A stretch of 64,000 bases of DNA from Pseudomonas sp. MM213 (GCF_020423045.1 NZ_CP081943.1:5704001-5768000), one strand, 5' to 3'; positions 45,109 through 55,151 are shown, counted from the first letter of the stretch. Numbers and translations: made by a program. Notes: generated from the letters alone by a model not told the origin.

Positions 45109-47139
45109 ATGTTTGGTAAATTAAGTTGGGAAGCGGTCCCGTTCCACGAGCCGATCGTGATGGTGACCATCGCCATGATCGCGCTCGGTGGTCTGGCGCT
45201 GTTCGCTGCAATCACCTACTTCAAGAAGTGGACTTACTTGTGGACCGAGTGGCTGACGTCGGTCGACCACAAGAAAATCGGCGTGATGTACATCATCGTC
45301 GCCATGGTCATGCTGCTGCGCGGCTTTGCCGACGCCATCATGATGCGTACCCAGCTGGCCATGGCCACCGAGGGTTCGCCTGGCTACCTGCCACCTGAAC
45401 ACTATGACCAGATCTTCACCGCTCACGGTGTGATCATGATCATCTTCATGGCGATGCCATTCTTCACCGGCCTGATGAACCTTGCAGTGCCGCTGCAGAT
45501 CGGCGCGCGTGACGTTGCCTACCCGTTCCTGAACTCCCTGAGCTTCTGGTTGCTGGTATCCGGCGTAGTGCTGATCAACCTGTCCCTGGGCGTCGGCGAA
45601 TTCGCCAAGACCGGCTGGGTTGCCTATCCACCGCTGTCGGGCCTGCAATACAGCCCTGGCGTGGGGATGGATTACTACATCTGGGCGCTACAGCTATCGG
45701 GTCTGGGTACGACGCTGACCGGGGTTAACTTCCTGGCGACCGTGCTGAAAATGCGTACCCCTGGCATGAAGCTGATGGACATGCCGATCTTCACCTGGAC
45801 CTGCACCTGGGCCAACGTCCTGATCGTGGCTTCGTTCCCGATCCTGACCGCTACCCTGGCACTGCTGACGCTTGACCGTTACATGGATTTCCACATTTTC
45901 ACCAATGAACTTGGTGGCAATCCGATGATGTACGTCAACCTGTTCTGGGCCTGGGGTCACCCCGAGGTTTACATCCTGATTCTGCCGGCGTTCGGGATCT
46001 TCTCCGAAGTCATCTCGACCTTCTCCGGCAAGCGTCTGTTCGGCCACCACTCGATGATCTACGCCTCGGGCGCGATCTCGATCCTGGGCTTCATGGTCTG
46101 GCTGCACCACTTCTTCACCATGGGTTCGGGTGCCAGCGTCAACGCCTTCTTCGGTCTGGCGACGATGCTGATTTCGATCCCGACGGGGGTGAAGCTATTC
46201 AACTGGCTGTTCACCATCTACCAGGGCCGTCTGCGTTTCACCAGCCAGGTTCTGTGGACCCTGGGCTTCATGGTGACCTTCGCCATCGGCGGCATGACCG
46301 GCGTACTGCTGGCCATTCCGGGTGCCGACTTCGTTCTGCACAACAGCCTGTTCGTGATCGCGCACTTCCACAACGTGATCATCGGCGGCGCGGTATTCGG
46401 TTACATCGCAGGCTTCGGCTTCTACTTCCCTAAAGCGTTCGGCTTCAAGCTGCACGAAGGTTGGGGCAAGGCAGCGTTCTGGTTCTGGATCACCGGCTTC
46501 TTCGTCGCGTTCATGCCGCTCTATGTACTGGGCTTCATGGGCATGACCCGTCGTCTGAACGCCACCACCAACCCTGAGTGGGTGCCGTACCTGTACGTCG
46601 CCATGTTCGGTGCGGTGATGATCGCCGTCGGCATCGCTTGCCAGCTGATTCAGCTGTACGTCAGCGTGCGTGATCGCAACAAGCCAGAAAACATGTGCGA
46701 ACACGGCGACCCGTGGAATGCACACACCCTGGAATGGTCGACCTCGTCGCCACCACCGTTCTACAACTTCGCGGTCCTGCCAAAAGCAGAAACCATCGAT
46801 CCGTTCACCGAAGCCAAGGAAAACGGTACTGCGTACAAGGCTCCGGCCAAGTACGAGCCGATCCACATGCCAAACAACACCGCGACCGGTGTGGTCATGG
46901 GTGCTCTGTTGACCGTGTTCGGTTTCGCGATGATCTGGCACATCTGGTGGTTGGCTGCATTCGGCCTGATCGGCACCGTGGTGTACTTCGTGATCCACGC
47001 TGCACGTGATGATCAAGGCTATATGGTGCCGGTCGACGTGATCGAGCGCATCGAAGCCGAGCAGCACAAGCGTCTGGTAGCGGCCGGGAAAGTTCCAGCC
47101 ACCGCCACCCGTGTTGAAACCTCGTTGGAACAGGCTTAA
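45109..47139 (+). CDS. cyoB: Cytochrome bo3 ubiquinol oxidase subunit I
   Basis: A 676-residue, about 15-span haem-copper oxidase subunit. The CuB/cross-link motif [15 protein letters not shown] has H284 at the same number as E. coli CyoB. The HH pair ([15 protein letters not shown]) and the haem ligands in [10 protein letters not shown] are also intact. It reduces oxygen and pumps protons. It lies 3 bp after cyoA. Confidence 0.98.
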   Translation: MFGKLSWEAVPFHEPIVMVTIAMIALGGLALFAAITYFKKWTYLWTEWLTSVDHKKIGVMYIIVAMVMLLRGFADAIMMRTQLAMATEGSPGYLPPEHYDQIFTAHGVIMIIFMAMPFFTGLMNLAVPLQIGARDVAYPFLNSLSFWLLVSGVVLINLSLGVGEFAKTGWVAYPPLSGLQYSPGVGMDYYIWALQLSGLGTTLTGVNFLATVLKMRTPGMKLMDMPIFTWTCTWANVLIVASFPILTATLALLTLDRYMDFHIFTNELGGNPMMYVNLFWAWGHPEVYILILPAFGIFSEVISTFSGKRLFGHHSMIYASGAISILGFMVWLHHFFTMGSGASVNAFFGLATMLISIPTGVKLFNWLFTIYQGRLRFTSQVLWTLGFMVTFAIGGMTGVLLAIPGADFVLHNSLFVIAHFHNVIIGGAVFGYIAGFGFYFPKAFGFKLHEGWGKAAFWFWITGFFVAFMPLYVLGFMGMTRRLNATTNPEWVPYLYVAMFGAVMIAVGIACQLIQLYVSVRDRNKPENMCEHGDPWNAHTLEWSTSSPPPFYNFAVLPKAETIDPFTEAKENGTAYKAPAKYEPIHMPNNTATGVVMGALLTVFGFAMIWHIWWLAAFGLIGTVVYFVIHAARDDQGYMVPVDVIERIEAEQHKRLVAAGKVPATATRVETSLEQA

Positions 47140-47142
47140 ACC

Positions 47143-47769
47143 ATGTCGAACTTAGTGACCAATGCTGGACACACCCATGTCGATGGACATGGGCACGATG
47201 ACCATCACCACGACTCGGGCGAGATGACCGTATTCGGTTTCTGGCTCTACCTGATGACCGACTGCATCCTGTTTGCATCGATCTTCGCGGCGTACGCGGT
47301 ACTGGTTAACAACGTAGCGGGTGGCCCGTCGGGCCACGACATCTTCGAACTGCCTTACGTACTGGGCGAAACCGCTCTGCTGCTGTTCAGTTCGATCACC
47401 TACGGCTTCGCCATGCTGGCGTTGTTCAAGGGCAAGAAGAACCAGGTCCTGGGCTGGCTGGCCATGACCTTCCTGTTCGGCGCCGGCTTCATCGGCATGG
47501 AAATCAACGAGTTCCACGTGTTGATCTCCGAGGGCTTCGGTCCTAGCCGCAGCGGCTTCCTGTCCGGGTTCTTCACCCTGGTCGGCACCCACGGTCTGCA
47601 CGTGACCAGCGGTCTGATCTGGATGGCGATCATGATGTACCAGGTGCAGAAAAACGGCCTGACGGCGACCAACAAGACCCGTCTGAGCTGCCTGAGCCTG
47701 TTCTGGCACTTCCTGGACGTGGTGTGGATCTGCGTATTCACCGTTGTTTATCTGATGGGGACTATGTAA
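47143..47769 (+). CDS. cyoC: Cytochrome bo3 ubiquinol oxidase subunit III
   Basis: A 208-residue, five-span subunit III ([41 protein letters not shown]). The His-rich N-terminus ([17 protein letters not shown]) is longer than in many homologues. It lies 3 bp after cyoB and its stop abuts the cyoD ATG. Confidence 0.97.
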   Translation: MSNLVTNAGHTHVDGHGHDDHHHDSGEMTVFGFWLYLMTDCILFASIFAAYAVLVNNVAGGPSGHDIFELPYVLGETALLLFSSITYGFAMLALFKGKKNQVLGWLAMTFLFGAGFIGMEINEFHVLISEGFGPSRSGFLSGFFTLVGTHGLHVTSGLIWMAIMMYQVQKNGLTATNKTRLSCLSLFWHFLDVVWICVFTVVYLMGTM

Positions 47770-48105
47770 ATGGCTAACGCTCATTCCCACGATAGCCACG
47801 ACGCCGGCCACGGCAGCGTCAAGTCCTACGCTATCGGTTTCATCCTCTCGGTCATCCTGACAGTCATTCCTTTCGGTCTGGTGATGTACCCATCGCTGCC
47901 GAAAGCCTTGACCCTGTGGATCGTACTGGCCTTCGCAGTGATCCAGGTGCTGGTGCACCTGGTGTACTTCCTCCACCTGGACCGTTCGGCCGCGCAGCGT
48001 AACAACGTGATTGCGTTTGTGTTCGCCGCGATCGTGATCGTCCTGCTGGTTGGCCTGTCGCTGTGGATCATGTTCAGCATCCACACCAACATGATGGCGC
48101 ACTGA
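47770..48105 (+). CDS. cyoD: Cytochrome bo3 ubiquinol oxidase subunit IV
   Basis: A 111-residue, three-span small subunit with a His-rich start (MANAHSHDSHDAGHG) and the conserved VIQVLVHLVYFLHLD segment. It assists assembly of the oxidase. Confidence 0.97.
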   Translation: MANAHSHDSHDAGHGSVKSYAIGFILSVILTVIPFGLVMYPSLPKALTLWIVLAFAVIQVLVHLVYFLHLDRSAAQRNNVIAFVFAAIVIVLLVGLSLWIMFSIHTNMMAH

Positions 48106-48116
48106 GGTAAATCCGG

Positions 48117-49004
48117 ATGTCCTTGAAGCACTTTATCCAAATCACCAAACCGGGGATCATTTTCGGTAACGTGCTTTCAGTGGCAGGCGGATTTTTCCTG
48201 GCCTCGAAAGGGCATGTCGATCTGGCCATCTTCCTGGCCGCCATGATCGGCACTTCCCTGGTGGTGGCATCCGGTTGCGTGTTCAACAACTGCATCGACC
48301 GCGACATCGACATCAAGATGGAACGCACCAAGAACCGGGCGCTGGTTCAGGGCTTTGTCTCCCTGAAACTGGCCCTGGCCTTCGCGACCGTCCTGGGTGT
48401 TGCCGGCGTTGCGTTGCTGTACAAGGTGGCCAATCCGTTGGCTGCGCTGTTCGCCGTGATCGGTTTCGTCATCTACGTCGGCTTCTACAGCCTGTACCTC
48501 AAGCGCAAGTCGGTTCACGGCACGCTGGTGGGCAGTCTGTCGGGCGCGATGCCGCCGGTGATCGGCTATGTCGCGGTGAGCAACACCTTCGACATGGCTG
48601 CACTGACGCTGCTGGTGATGTTCAGCCTGTGGCAGATGCCGCATTCCTATGCCATCGCGATCTTCCGCTTCAACGATTACCTGGCCGCATCGATTCCGGT
48701 GCTGCCAGTGAAGCGCGGGATTCAAGTGGCCAAGAAGCACATCCTGATCTACATCCTGGCCTTCCTCGTGGCGACCTTGATGCTGACCTTCAGCGGTTAC
48801 GCCGGCATGAGCTACCTCGCCGTCGCCGCGGCCATGGGCATGTACTGGTTGTACATGGCCTGGACCGGCTACAAGGCAGTGGATGACACGGTCTGGGCAC
48901 GCAAGCTGTTCGTGTTCTCGATCTTCACCATTACCGCGTTGAGCGTGATGATGTCCCTGGACTTCAAAGTGCCGACCGAGCTGTTGCTGACGTACGCGCC
49001 TTAA
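48117..49004 (+). CDS. cyoE: Protohaem IX farnesyltransferase (haem O synthase)
   Basis: A 295-residue UbiA-family prenyltransferase with about nine spans. The polyprenyl diphosphate-binding motif [18 protein letters not shown] is intact. It makes haem O for CyoB. It lies 11 bp after cyoD and is followed by a terminator. Confidence 0.97.
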   Translation: MSLKHFIQITKPGIIFGNVLSVAGGFFLASKGHVDLAIFLAAMIGTSLVVASGCVFNNCIDRDIDIKMERTKNRALVQGFVSLKLALAFATVLGVAGVALLYKVANPLAALFAVIGFVIYVGFYSLYLKRKSVHGTLVGSLSGAMPPVIGYVAVSNTFDMAALTLLVMFSLWQMPHSYAIAIFRFNDYLAASIPVLPVKRGIQVAKKHILIYILAFLVATLMLTFSGYAGMSYLAVAAAMGMYWLYMAWTGYKAVDDTVWARKLFVFSIFTITALSVMMSLDFKVPTELLLTYAP

Positions 49005-49021
49005 GCGTTGGATGCTGTAAA

Positions 49022-49062
49022 GAAAAACCCCGCCCTTTGAGAGAAGGAGCGGGGTTTTTTAT
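49022..49062 (+). terminator. Rho-independent terminator of the cyo operon
   Basis: AAAAACCCCGC-CCTTTGAGAGAAGGA-GCGGGGTTTTTT, 15 bp after the cyoE stop. Confidence 0.92.
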
Positions 49063-49090
49063 TGCCCGTATTCTGGTGGACCGAGTTGCC

Positions 49091-49191
49091 TGCATCGCGA
49101 GCAAGCTTGCTCCTGCAATGGATCGGCGTTGCTCCACATCTTGAGCACGACACAGACCCCTGTAGGAGCAAGCTTGCTCGCGATGGCGGTC
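49091..49191. repeat. REP doublet (REPIN)
   Basis: The arms TGCATCGCGAGCAAGCTTGCTCCTGCA and TGTAGGAGCAAGCTTGCTCGCGATGG lie between cyoE and the nucleotidyltransferase pair. Confidence 0.85.
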
Positions 49192-49350
49192 TGACAGACG
49201 ACAACGATTGATCGGTAAAACTGCAGAAACTTCCCACACAGCTTTCAGGTTGTCGGTCGGAAGTCGCCTCTCTAACTTCGGGACGTGCGCAATTAGCGGC
49301 AGAGGTATTCGCGCGCCGCGCCACGCTCCGAGAGTACTAGAGGATCGACA

Positions 49351-49989
49351 ATGGCAGTGCAGGACGCAATTACCCCGAGCGTCAATACGAGTAAGGCATT
49401 GGGCCAAGCTCTGATTTCGATGTTCAAATCCCTCGAAGCGGAACTGGTACTTGAGGGAGCAGAGTCGGGGGCAGTCAAAATTATCGTGTTTGGTGGTTGT
49501 GCAGTTCATCTGTATACAAATCATCGTTTTTCGACAGACGTCGATGCCGAGATTTACGAGGCAAATGTCCCTGAAGCTCTTCACCTTCAAACCATGCTTG
49601 CGCAGATACCCGAGCAGTTTGTGGATGAGCAGTCAGGTCGGTTAATGGAGCTGAACTATGACCTCCAGTACAACACCAGTTTCGGCCCAATTCACGAGGA
49701 TTATTGGGAGCGGAGCCTTCCGCTCACGGAGTTTCCAATTGAATCGCCTCTGTACGTGCACATAGCGGCACCGGTCGATATTGCGATATCAAAACTGGGC
49801 AGAGCGACCGAGCAGGACGTCAGCGATATCAGGGCGCTTCTGCGGAGCGGCTTCATACTGAGTGCCGATTTCCATCGGCTGGCATTGCAGGCAATTGATG
49901 TATATGTTGGGAATAAAGAGCCTCCAACCTCCGTTTTAACTCAAATTCTGGAAGACTACCTGGAGAATACGGATGAAGAGTTCGTTTGA
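49351..49989 (+). CDS. DUF6036-type nucleotidyltransferase-fold protein
   Basis: A 212-residue protein with the minimal nucleotidyltransferase pattern VFGGCAVHLYTNHRFSTDVDAEI (Gly-Gly, Arg, Asp-X-Asp) and a later conserved IAAPVDIAISKLGRATEQDVSDIRALL segment, as in DUF6036 and AbiEii-like toxins. It overlaps the next gene by 17 nt, so the two should be made together. The pair is less G+C-rich than the surroundings and sits alone between REP elements, which fits a small acquired module. Toxin or defence function is inference; a housekeeping enzyme cannot be excluded. Confidence 0.75.
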   Translation: MAVQDAITPSVNTSKALGQALISMFKSLEAELVLEGAESGAVKIIVFGGCAVHLYTNHRFSTDVDAEIYEANVPEALHLQTMLAQIPEQFVDEQSGRLMELNYDLQYNTSFGPIHEDYWERSLPLTEFPIESPLYVHIAAPVDIAISKLGRATEQDVSDIRALLRSGFILSADFHRLALQAIDVYVGNKEPPTSVLTQILEDYLENTDEEFV

Positions 49990-50425
49990 TGGCCACGTCC
50001 TCTCATCGGCCTTGGACACACTGGTCAAGAGCCCATTAAATCAAGCCGATGACACTGCGCTGGTGAGTGCCGCGAAAGAGGTCTGGTACTCAAACTCGAA
50101 TCTGAAAAGTGAAGTCACGGCCTTTTTGAGTTGCCACACGGATGATGTGGAAGTTCGTCGAGCAGGCTACTTGCTTGAGCGATTCACTCGCTTTGCCTGC
50201 GTTTCCGAATGCCGCGTGTCGGAAGCCCTCAGTGCCCTCGAGCTTTTTACGCATTCGACATCCAGGCAGGCGGTTATGCCGATGGCTGTTCTACCACTTC
50301 GCCTTCGTCGGGATGAGCTAGCCGTCTCGTGGGGGTTGAGTGAAGGGCTTGGGTTGAAGGCTCAAACGCTCATGCCTTTCCAGACTCGGCATTATGAGGC
50401 CGAGCAGCGTGCGACTAGGAGTTGA
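49973..50425 (+). CDS. Unknown partner of the DUF6036 protein
   Basis: A 150-residue, mostly helical, soluble protein (LVKSPLNQADDTALVSAAKEVWYSNSNLKSE; LLERFTRFACVSECRVSEALSALELF). I do not recognise the family. It starts inside the 3' end of the upstream gene, in a different frame, indicating coupling. If the pair is a toxin-antitoxin system, this is the antitoxin candidate, although in AbiEi/AbiEii systems the antitoxin usually comes first. No helix-turn-helix motif is obvious. Confidence 0.65.
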   Translation: MKSSFDGHVLSSALDTLVKSPLNQADDTALVSAAKEVWYSNSNLKSEVTAFLSCHTDDVEVRRAGYLLERFTRFACVSECRVSEALSALELFTHSTSRQAVMPMAVLPLRLRRDELAVSWGLSEGLGLKAQTLMPFQTRHYEAEQRATRS

Positions 50426-50531
50426 TCCATGAGAGCGGTCGCTGGGGATGTCATGCCGCAAGAAAATTATGCCGGACACGAGCTCGGCCACAACACATAA
50501 CCGCTCGCTCCTACAGGACGGTGGTGGTCAG

Positions 50532-51950
50532 TTATTCACTTGGTGTGTCGAGCAACCGAAAAAACCGCTCCCGCACCTGAACGTTGTCGCTGTGCGCCAC
50601 GTTGAAACGCAGGAAGTGGCTGGCATCCGCTGCTTTGCTGAGCAAGGTGCCGGGCGCCAGCACCAGGTCGATGTCCAGGCCTTTCCTCGCCAGCGTTTCG
50701 GCATGATGCCCTTCGGGCAATCGCGTCCAGATAAACAACCCTTCATGGGGCAGCGATGACACCGAGCAACCGGCTTCCATCAGCCAACTGCTTACCCGAC
50801 TGCTCGCCTCGTAAAGCCGATCCACCGTGCGCCGGGTGTGTTTGGCGTAGCTGCCGTCGCTGAGCATCGTGCAGATAATCTGCTCCGCCAGTTCCGACGT
50901 CATGCCACCGCATGCCATTTTCAGGGTGACCATCCGTGCCGCCAGTTGCGGCGAAAGCACCGCATAGCTGACCCGACTGTTCGCCGTCAGGGTCTTGGAG
51001 AAACCGGAGACGTAACTGACATTGTCCAGCCCGCCCGCTGCCAGGCGCGGGGTCGTTCGTTGCTGCATGTCGCAATACAAATCGTCTTCGAGGATGTGAA
51101 AACCGTAACGGTGGCTCAACTCCAGCAAGCGATAGACCTGCGCCGGGGAGAATGAGTGTCCGGTCGGATTGTGCAGGGTGTTATTGGTCATGTAGAGCAC
51201 GGGCCGATGGACAATCAGCAATTGCTCGAAGGCGTCCAGGTCCATGCCGTCCGCGCCACGGGGGATGGTGATGACCCGGGCGCCATGCAGGGCCAGGTTG
51301 GTGTGCATGGTGAAGTAACACGGATCGTCGAGCAGCACCGTGTCGCCGGGTTTGACCAGCAGGCGCATCAGCATGTCGATGGCCTGCACGGTGTTGGCGG
51401 TGGTGATGATCTGGTCCACCGGCACTTCGATGCCCAGGGTCGCCAGTTTGACCCGCAACGCTTCGCGCAGCGGCAGGTAACCGGCGGCTACGCCGTATTC
51501 GCCCATGCGCAGGGACGTTGCGCGCAGGGTGCCGCGCACGGCTTTGAGCAGTTCGTCCGCCGGTAGCCACGATGAAGGCAGAAAACCGGCACCGGGGCGC
51601 AGCGAGCCGTTGTCCTGCAGCACCGCGCGGCGGACCACGCTGAGGGTGTCTTGAGGTTGCAGGTCCGGGCCGGCATCGGTCTTGAGCGTGGCGCTGGAGC
51701 GGTGCACGTAATGCCCCGACCCCTGGCGTGAAACCACCAGACCCTTGGCGCGCAAGCGGTCCAGCGCATCCACCACGGTGGACTTGCCCACGTTCATCAA
51801 CTCGGAAAGTTCGCGAATCGGCGGCAGCCGCGAGCCGTGAGGCAGCCCGCCCTGGCTGATCGCTACCGACAATTGATCGACAATCTGCTGGACCAGCGGC
51901 ACACCCGGCTGGAACTCGATGGCGGCGATCACTGCACGCTGAACCTGCAT
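50532..51950 (-). CDS. MocR-type regulator (GntR wHTH + aminotransferase-like domain) 1
   Basis: A 472-residue regulator. The GntR winged helix (residues ~10-78, GSRLPPIRELSELMNVGKSTVVDALDRLRAKGLV) is fused to a fold-type I aminotransferase-like domain with the PLP lysine K319 in GFSKTLTANSR. It is divergent from the ten-gene cluster at 52099-61361. Two perfect inverted repeats touch its start (51951-51974 and 51973-51998), so autoregulation and control of the cluster are likely. Such proteins sense amines or amino acids through PLP; the effector here may be a pathway intermediate. Confidence 0.92.
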   Translation of the reverse strand: MQVQRAVIAAIEFQPGVPLVQQIVDQLSVAISQGGLPHGSRLPPIRELSELMNVGKSTVVDALDRLRAKGLVVSRQGSGHYVHRSSATLKTDAGPDLQPQDTLSVVRRAVLQDNGSLRPGAGFLPSSWLPADELLKAVRGTLRATSLRMGEYGVAAGYLPLREALRVKLATLGIEVPVDQIITTANTVQAIDMLMRLLVKPGDTVLLDDPCYFTMHTNLALHGARVITIPRGADGMDLDAFEQLLIVHRPVLYMTNNTLHNPTGHSFSPAQVYRLLELSHRYGFHILEDDLYCDMQQRTTPRLAAGGLDNVSYVSGFSKTLTANSRVSYAVLSPQLAARMVTLKMACGGMTSELAEQIICTMLSDGSYAKHTRRTVDRLYEASSRVSSWLMEAGCSVSSLPHEGLFIWTRLPEGHHAETLARKGLDIDLVLAPGTLLSKAADASHFLRFNVAHSDNVQVRERFFRLLDTPSE

Positions 51951-51974
51951 TTTACTGGTCTCTCCGGCAGTAAA
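51951..51974. promoter_or_regulatory. Inverted repeat at the mocR1 start
   Basis: TTTACTG-N10-CAGTAAA, 7-bp arms, perfect, directly upstream of the regulator's start codon. It overlaps the next inverted repeat by 2 bp. Candidate MocR operator for autorepression. Confidence 0.6.
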
Positions 51975-51998
51975 GTTCGTTTGATTCTATACGAACTT
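51973..51998. promoter_or_regulatory. Second inverted repeat in the mocR1/MFS spacer
   Basis: AAGTTCGT-N10-ACGAACTT, 8-bp arms, perfect, with the same 10-bp spacer as its neighbour. Candidate MocR operator controlling both directions. Confidence 0.65.
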
Positions 51999-52049
51999 GC
52001 TCTGATGAAATCAAGCGACTCTCTCTACCATCACCTTACAGACTTTCCT

Positions 52050-52078
52050 GATTGTTCGCGCTGAACGCCTGAACAATC
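52050..52078. promoter_or_regulatory. Third inverted repeat, before the MFS gene
   Basis: GATTGTTC-N13-GAACAATC, perfect 8-bp arms, 21 bp before the MFS start. It could be an operator or an mRNA leader hairpin. Confidence 0.5.
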
Positions 52079-52098
52079 GCTGGTTCCAGAGGTGTTGC

Positions 52099-53199
52099 AT
52101 GAGTGTTCAAACAACGGTCGCCGTCGCTAAACCGGTGATCAATATTCGCCTGTTCACGATCCGGATCATCACCGCCGTGTCGCTGTTTGCCGTGCTGGGC
52201 AAGGCCAACGTCTGGCTCGACACCGCCACCAACAGCATCCTCGCCCTCGGTTATCGGGCGTTGCTGTTGCTGCTGCCGCTGACGTTATTGGTGCTGGGCC
52301 GTCGCTCCCTGAGCGTCACGTTGTTGTGCGCCGCCCTCGGGTTGGTGTTGCTGGCGGTCACCAGCAACCAGGGCATGGTGATGTTCGCCGCCGCGCTGTT
52401 CGCCTACGGTATCGCGATTGCCGGTTACCTGATCAAGAGCGAAGCCGCCCAGACCAAGGAGGGCGCGGCCTACAACCGCGTCGCCATGAACATGGGCAGT
52501 CTGGTGGCGGGGTTGATCCTGCTCTCGCCGCTGCTGACCCCGACCCTGTTTTTCCTCGGCGCAGCGGGCTTCGTCCTGCTGTGCCTGCCCATCGCCATGG
52601 GCGCGACCTTCACCTCCCAACCGGTGGTTGCCAGCCCGGTCACTCATGACGGCAGCGGCTGGCGCAACAAACTGCCATGGGTGATCGCCGGCATCATCAT
52701 GGGCATCAAGCTGTTCGGCGTGTTCTCGATCCTGCCCCAGGCAATCCTGCTCGAAACCGGCGAACTGCCGGCCTGGTATGGGCTGATGCTGATCCTCAAC
52801 AGCGCCGTGGTGGTCTTCGCCCAGGTGCCGGTGATGAAACTGATCGAGCGCACCGGGCGCTTCAAAGTGGTCGCTGTCATCGGGATCATCATCGGCGGCT
52901 TCGCGGTGCTCTCGTCGCCGGGCGCATTCCACGTCGAAACCCTCGTGGGCGCGTTGATCTGGGTCGCGCTGCTGTCCATCGCCGAGTGTGCGTTCAGCTA
53001 CCTCGATTACTTCTCCGTCAAACAAAACAACATGTTCGTCAAGGAAGTGTCCCTGGGCGTCGGTGCCGGCCTGACGGTGCTGATCATGCGGGTCATGCCG
53101 CCGCCCTATAGCGCCCTGGTACTGGCTGCCATCGGCGCGGGAGGCATCCTCGCCTGGTACTGGCTCAACCGTAGATCCAACGCGTCGCTGCACGACTGA
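52099..53199 (+). CDS. MFS-type exporter, first gene of the cluster
   Basis: A 366-residue polytopic protein with about 11-12 predicted helices. MFS-like features are FAYGIAIAGYLIKSEAAQTKEGAAYNRVAMNMGSLVAGL in the first half and a central loop (TFTSQPVVASPVTHDGSGWRNK). It is slightly short for MFS. Being next to an ATP-grasp ligase recalls the bacE/bacD exporter-ligase pair of bacilysin, suggesting export of a dipeptide-like product and self-protection. That role is inference. GAGGTG precedes the ATG. Confidence 0.82.
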   Translation: MSVQTTVAVAKPVINIRLFTIRIITAVSLFAVLGKANVWLDTATNSILALGYRALLLLLPLTLLVLGRRSLSVTLLCAALGLVLLAVTSNQGMVMFAAALFAYGIAIAGYLIKSEAAQTKEGAAYNRVAMNMGSLVAGLILLSPLLTPTLFFLGAAGFVLLCLPIAMGATFTSQPVVASPVTHDGSGWRNKLPWVIAGIIMGIKLFGVFSILPQAILLETGELPAWYGLMLILNSAVVVFAQVPVMKLIERTGRFKVVAVIGIIIGGFAVLSSPGAFHVETLVGALIWVALLSIAECAFSYLDYFSVKQNNMFVKEVSLGVGAGLTVLIMRVMPPPYSALVLAAIGAGGILAWYWLNRRSNASLHD

Positions 53200-53241
53200 G
53201 TCACCGCGTTTGCGTTTTTTACTCCACAGGTCGGAGGCTTC

Positions 53242-54522
53242 ATGAATACGACGTCATGCGTAGTGGTGGTCGGGTACAACGGCAATCGGGTTCACGACAT
53301 CCAGAAACTGCGCGAACTCTGCAAAACGCTCTACAACGCCCGGTTGATCCTGCTGGTCGAGAAGATTCAGCCCGATGACGACCAGGTGGCCGATCACGTC
53401 TGCAGCACGTCGCTGGCGCCGGAAGACGTCACCGAATCCCTGGAACTGGTGGCGGGTTGCTTGAGTGCCGATCACTGGAAACTGATCGGCGTGCTGCCGT
53501 TTTCCGACCGTGGCGTGCTGCTCGGCGCGGCGCTGGCGAGTCATTACGGCTTGCCCGGCATCACCCCGGCCGAGGCGCGTGCGGGGTTGGACAAACAAAT
53601 CTTTCGCAAGCTGGAAGCGGCGGCCGAGCGTTCGCCGGAAGATTATCGTCCGGTGTTTTCCGTGCGCATCGAAACCCTTGCCGAGCTGCGTCAGCGGGTC
53701 GTCGAACTGGGCGGCAAAGCCTTCATCAAACCTGCCTGCGAAGGCGCAAGCAGGGGCTGCCGGGTCATCCATCATCCGTCCGAATGCGACGAGGCGTGGC
53801 AGGCACTCAAGCCGTATCGCGAGGGTGGCATCGTCCTTGAAGAACTGATTCAGAACGCCCGGGAATACAGCTGGGATTACGTTGCGGGCAGCACGTGGGT
53901 CACGGAGAAAACCACCACGGAAGGCGCCTATCGCGCAGAAATCCAGCAAGTGGTGCCAGCACCGCTGGCGGCAGACGTGCAAGCCCGACTGGCGGCTGCC
54001 GGTCGACACATGTCCGGGTTGGTCTCGCAGGCTAACGGCGCGTACCACAACGAGGTGTTCCTGCGCAGCGACGGCCTGACGTCGGCGGTGGAAACCAACA
54101 TGCGCCCCGGCGGCATGCACATCTGGGACCTGGCCCGCCTGGCGTTCGTCGATTTCGATCCGTGGGAGCGCTGGGTCAGGTGGGCGGTGGAAGGCAAGAC
54201 CGACCCGCGCGATCCCGTCGCTCGGGGCTATTGCGGCATCCGTCTAGTCCGGGCACCGGCCGGCGGACTGCTGCGCTACGTGCCGGACATCGAGTCCCTG
54301 GCCCGGGACCTGAACATCGAGCTGGTAGAAGCCGTTTACACCAAACGCCTCAGTGATTCGGTCACCGCACTGGTGAAGGACAACACTTCGTTTATCGGCC
54401 ACATCGTGTTGTTCAGCGAAGACTACGCACAGCTCAGCGACAACCTGCTGCGCCTGGCTGACGCGATCGAATCACGTGTCGAGGTCACAAGCCTGGCGGC
54501 CCCGGCGAGAGCCGCGGGTTGA
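53242..54522 (+). CDS. ATP-grasp amide/peptide ligase
   Basis: A 426-residue ATP-grasp enzyme. An N-terminal pre-ATP-grasp Rossmann-like domain (VVVVGYNGNRVHDIQKLREL) is followed by the ATP-binding part (GGKAFIKPACEGASRGCRVI; GGIVLEELI). The metal and catalytic motif VETNMRPGGMHIWDLA has Glu, Asn and Arg in place. It resembles L-amino-acid ligases and carboxylate-amine ligases that join two small molecules using ATP. It is probably the bond-forming step of the pathway; substrates are unknown. Confidence 0.88.
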   Translation: MNTTSCVVVVGYNGNRVHDIQKLRELCKTLYNARLILLVEKIQPDDDQVADHVCSTSLAPEDVTESLELVAGCLSADHWKLIGVLPFSDRGVLLGAALASHYGLPGITPAEARAGLDKQIFRKLEAAAERSPEDYRPVFSVRIETLAELRQRVVELGGKAFIKPACEGASRGCRVIHHPSECDEAWQALKPYREGGIVLEELIQNAREYSWDYVAGSTWVTEKTTTEGAYRAEIQQVVPAPLAADVQARLAAAGRHMSGLVSQANGAYHNEVFLRSDGLTSAVETNMRPGGMHIWDLARLAFVDFDPWERWVRWAVEGKTDPRDPVARGYCGIRLVRAPAGGLLRYVPDIESLARDLNIELVEAVYTKRLSDSVTALVKDNTSFIGHIVLFSEDYAQLSDNLLRLADAIESRVEVTSLAAPARAAG

Positions 54523-54571
54523 GTCTCCCGGACCTGCGTTTTGGTATTTTTGAGTTGAGAGGATTGTTTCA

Positions 54572-55069
54572 ATGATCGAGCAAAAAATGACCTGTGATGA
54601 GCGCTTTATAGCCCTGGCGAAAGAGCTGGACTATGACATCTACGGCGAAAACACCGCGGGTGGTCATTACGCGCCGCTGATTCGGCATCACGATGAGCTC
54701 TATCTCAGCGGCCTGGTACCGCGCATGACCGGCGAAATCCGCTACCCCGGCAGGGTAGGGCTGGAGCTCAGCCTGGCCGATGCACAAGCAGCCGCCAGTA
54801 TCAGCGCCATGCGCGGGCTGGCCTTGATCGTTGATGCCATCGGCTCGCTGGACAAAATAAAGTCGCTGATACGTATCACGGTTTACGTGAAGTCCACGGC
54901 GGACTTTGTTGACCTCAGCGAAGTTGCCAACGGTGCATCGGATGTCTTCAGTCATGTGCTGGGCGATGCGGGCAAACATACTCGAACCACTGTCGGCGTT
55001 TATCAGTTACCGAAAAATGCCGCCGTAGAAGTTGACATGATTGTGGCGCTTCGACCTTCGGTTTTGTGA
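54572..55069 (+). CDS. RidA/YjgF-family imine deaminase-like protein
   Basis: A 165-residue RidA protein with the conserved C-terminal pattern TRTTVGVYQLPKNAAVEVDMIVAL, including the arginine that binds the substrate carboxylate and the following Glu. The N-terminus is ~30 residues longer than in housekeeping RidA. In pathways with PLP enzymes, RidA proteins hydrolyse reactive enamines or imines, or act on pathway imines directly. GAGAGGA lies upstream. Confidence 0.88.
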   Translation: MIEQKMTCDERFIALAKELDYDIYGENTAGGHYAPLIRHHDELYLSGLVPRMTGEIRYPGRVGLELSLADAQAAASISAMRGLALIVDAIGSLDKIKSLIRITVYVKSTADFVDLSEVANGASDVFSHVLGDAGKHTRTTVGVYQLPKNAAVEVDMIVALRPSVL

Positions 55070-55151
55070 GTGTTAGTGCAGTGGCTTTACAGTGATCAAT
55101 TGTTCGCCTAGTGTCTGGTCACTTAAGTCGCTCATAACTCGGTGTTTACGG

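Noticed and set aside
50448..50759. 103-codon plus-strand frame at the end of mocR1
   Set aside because: Mostly antisense to mocR1 and begins in a half-REP (50503-50519).
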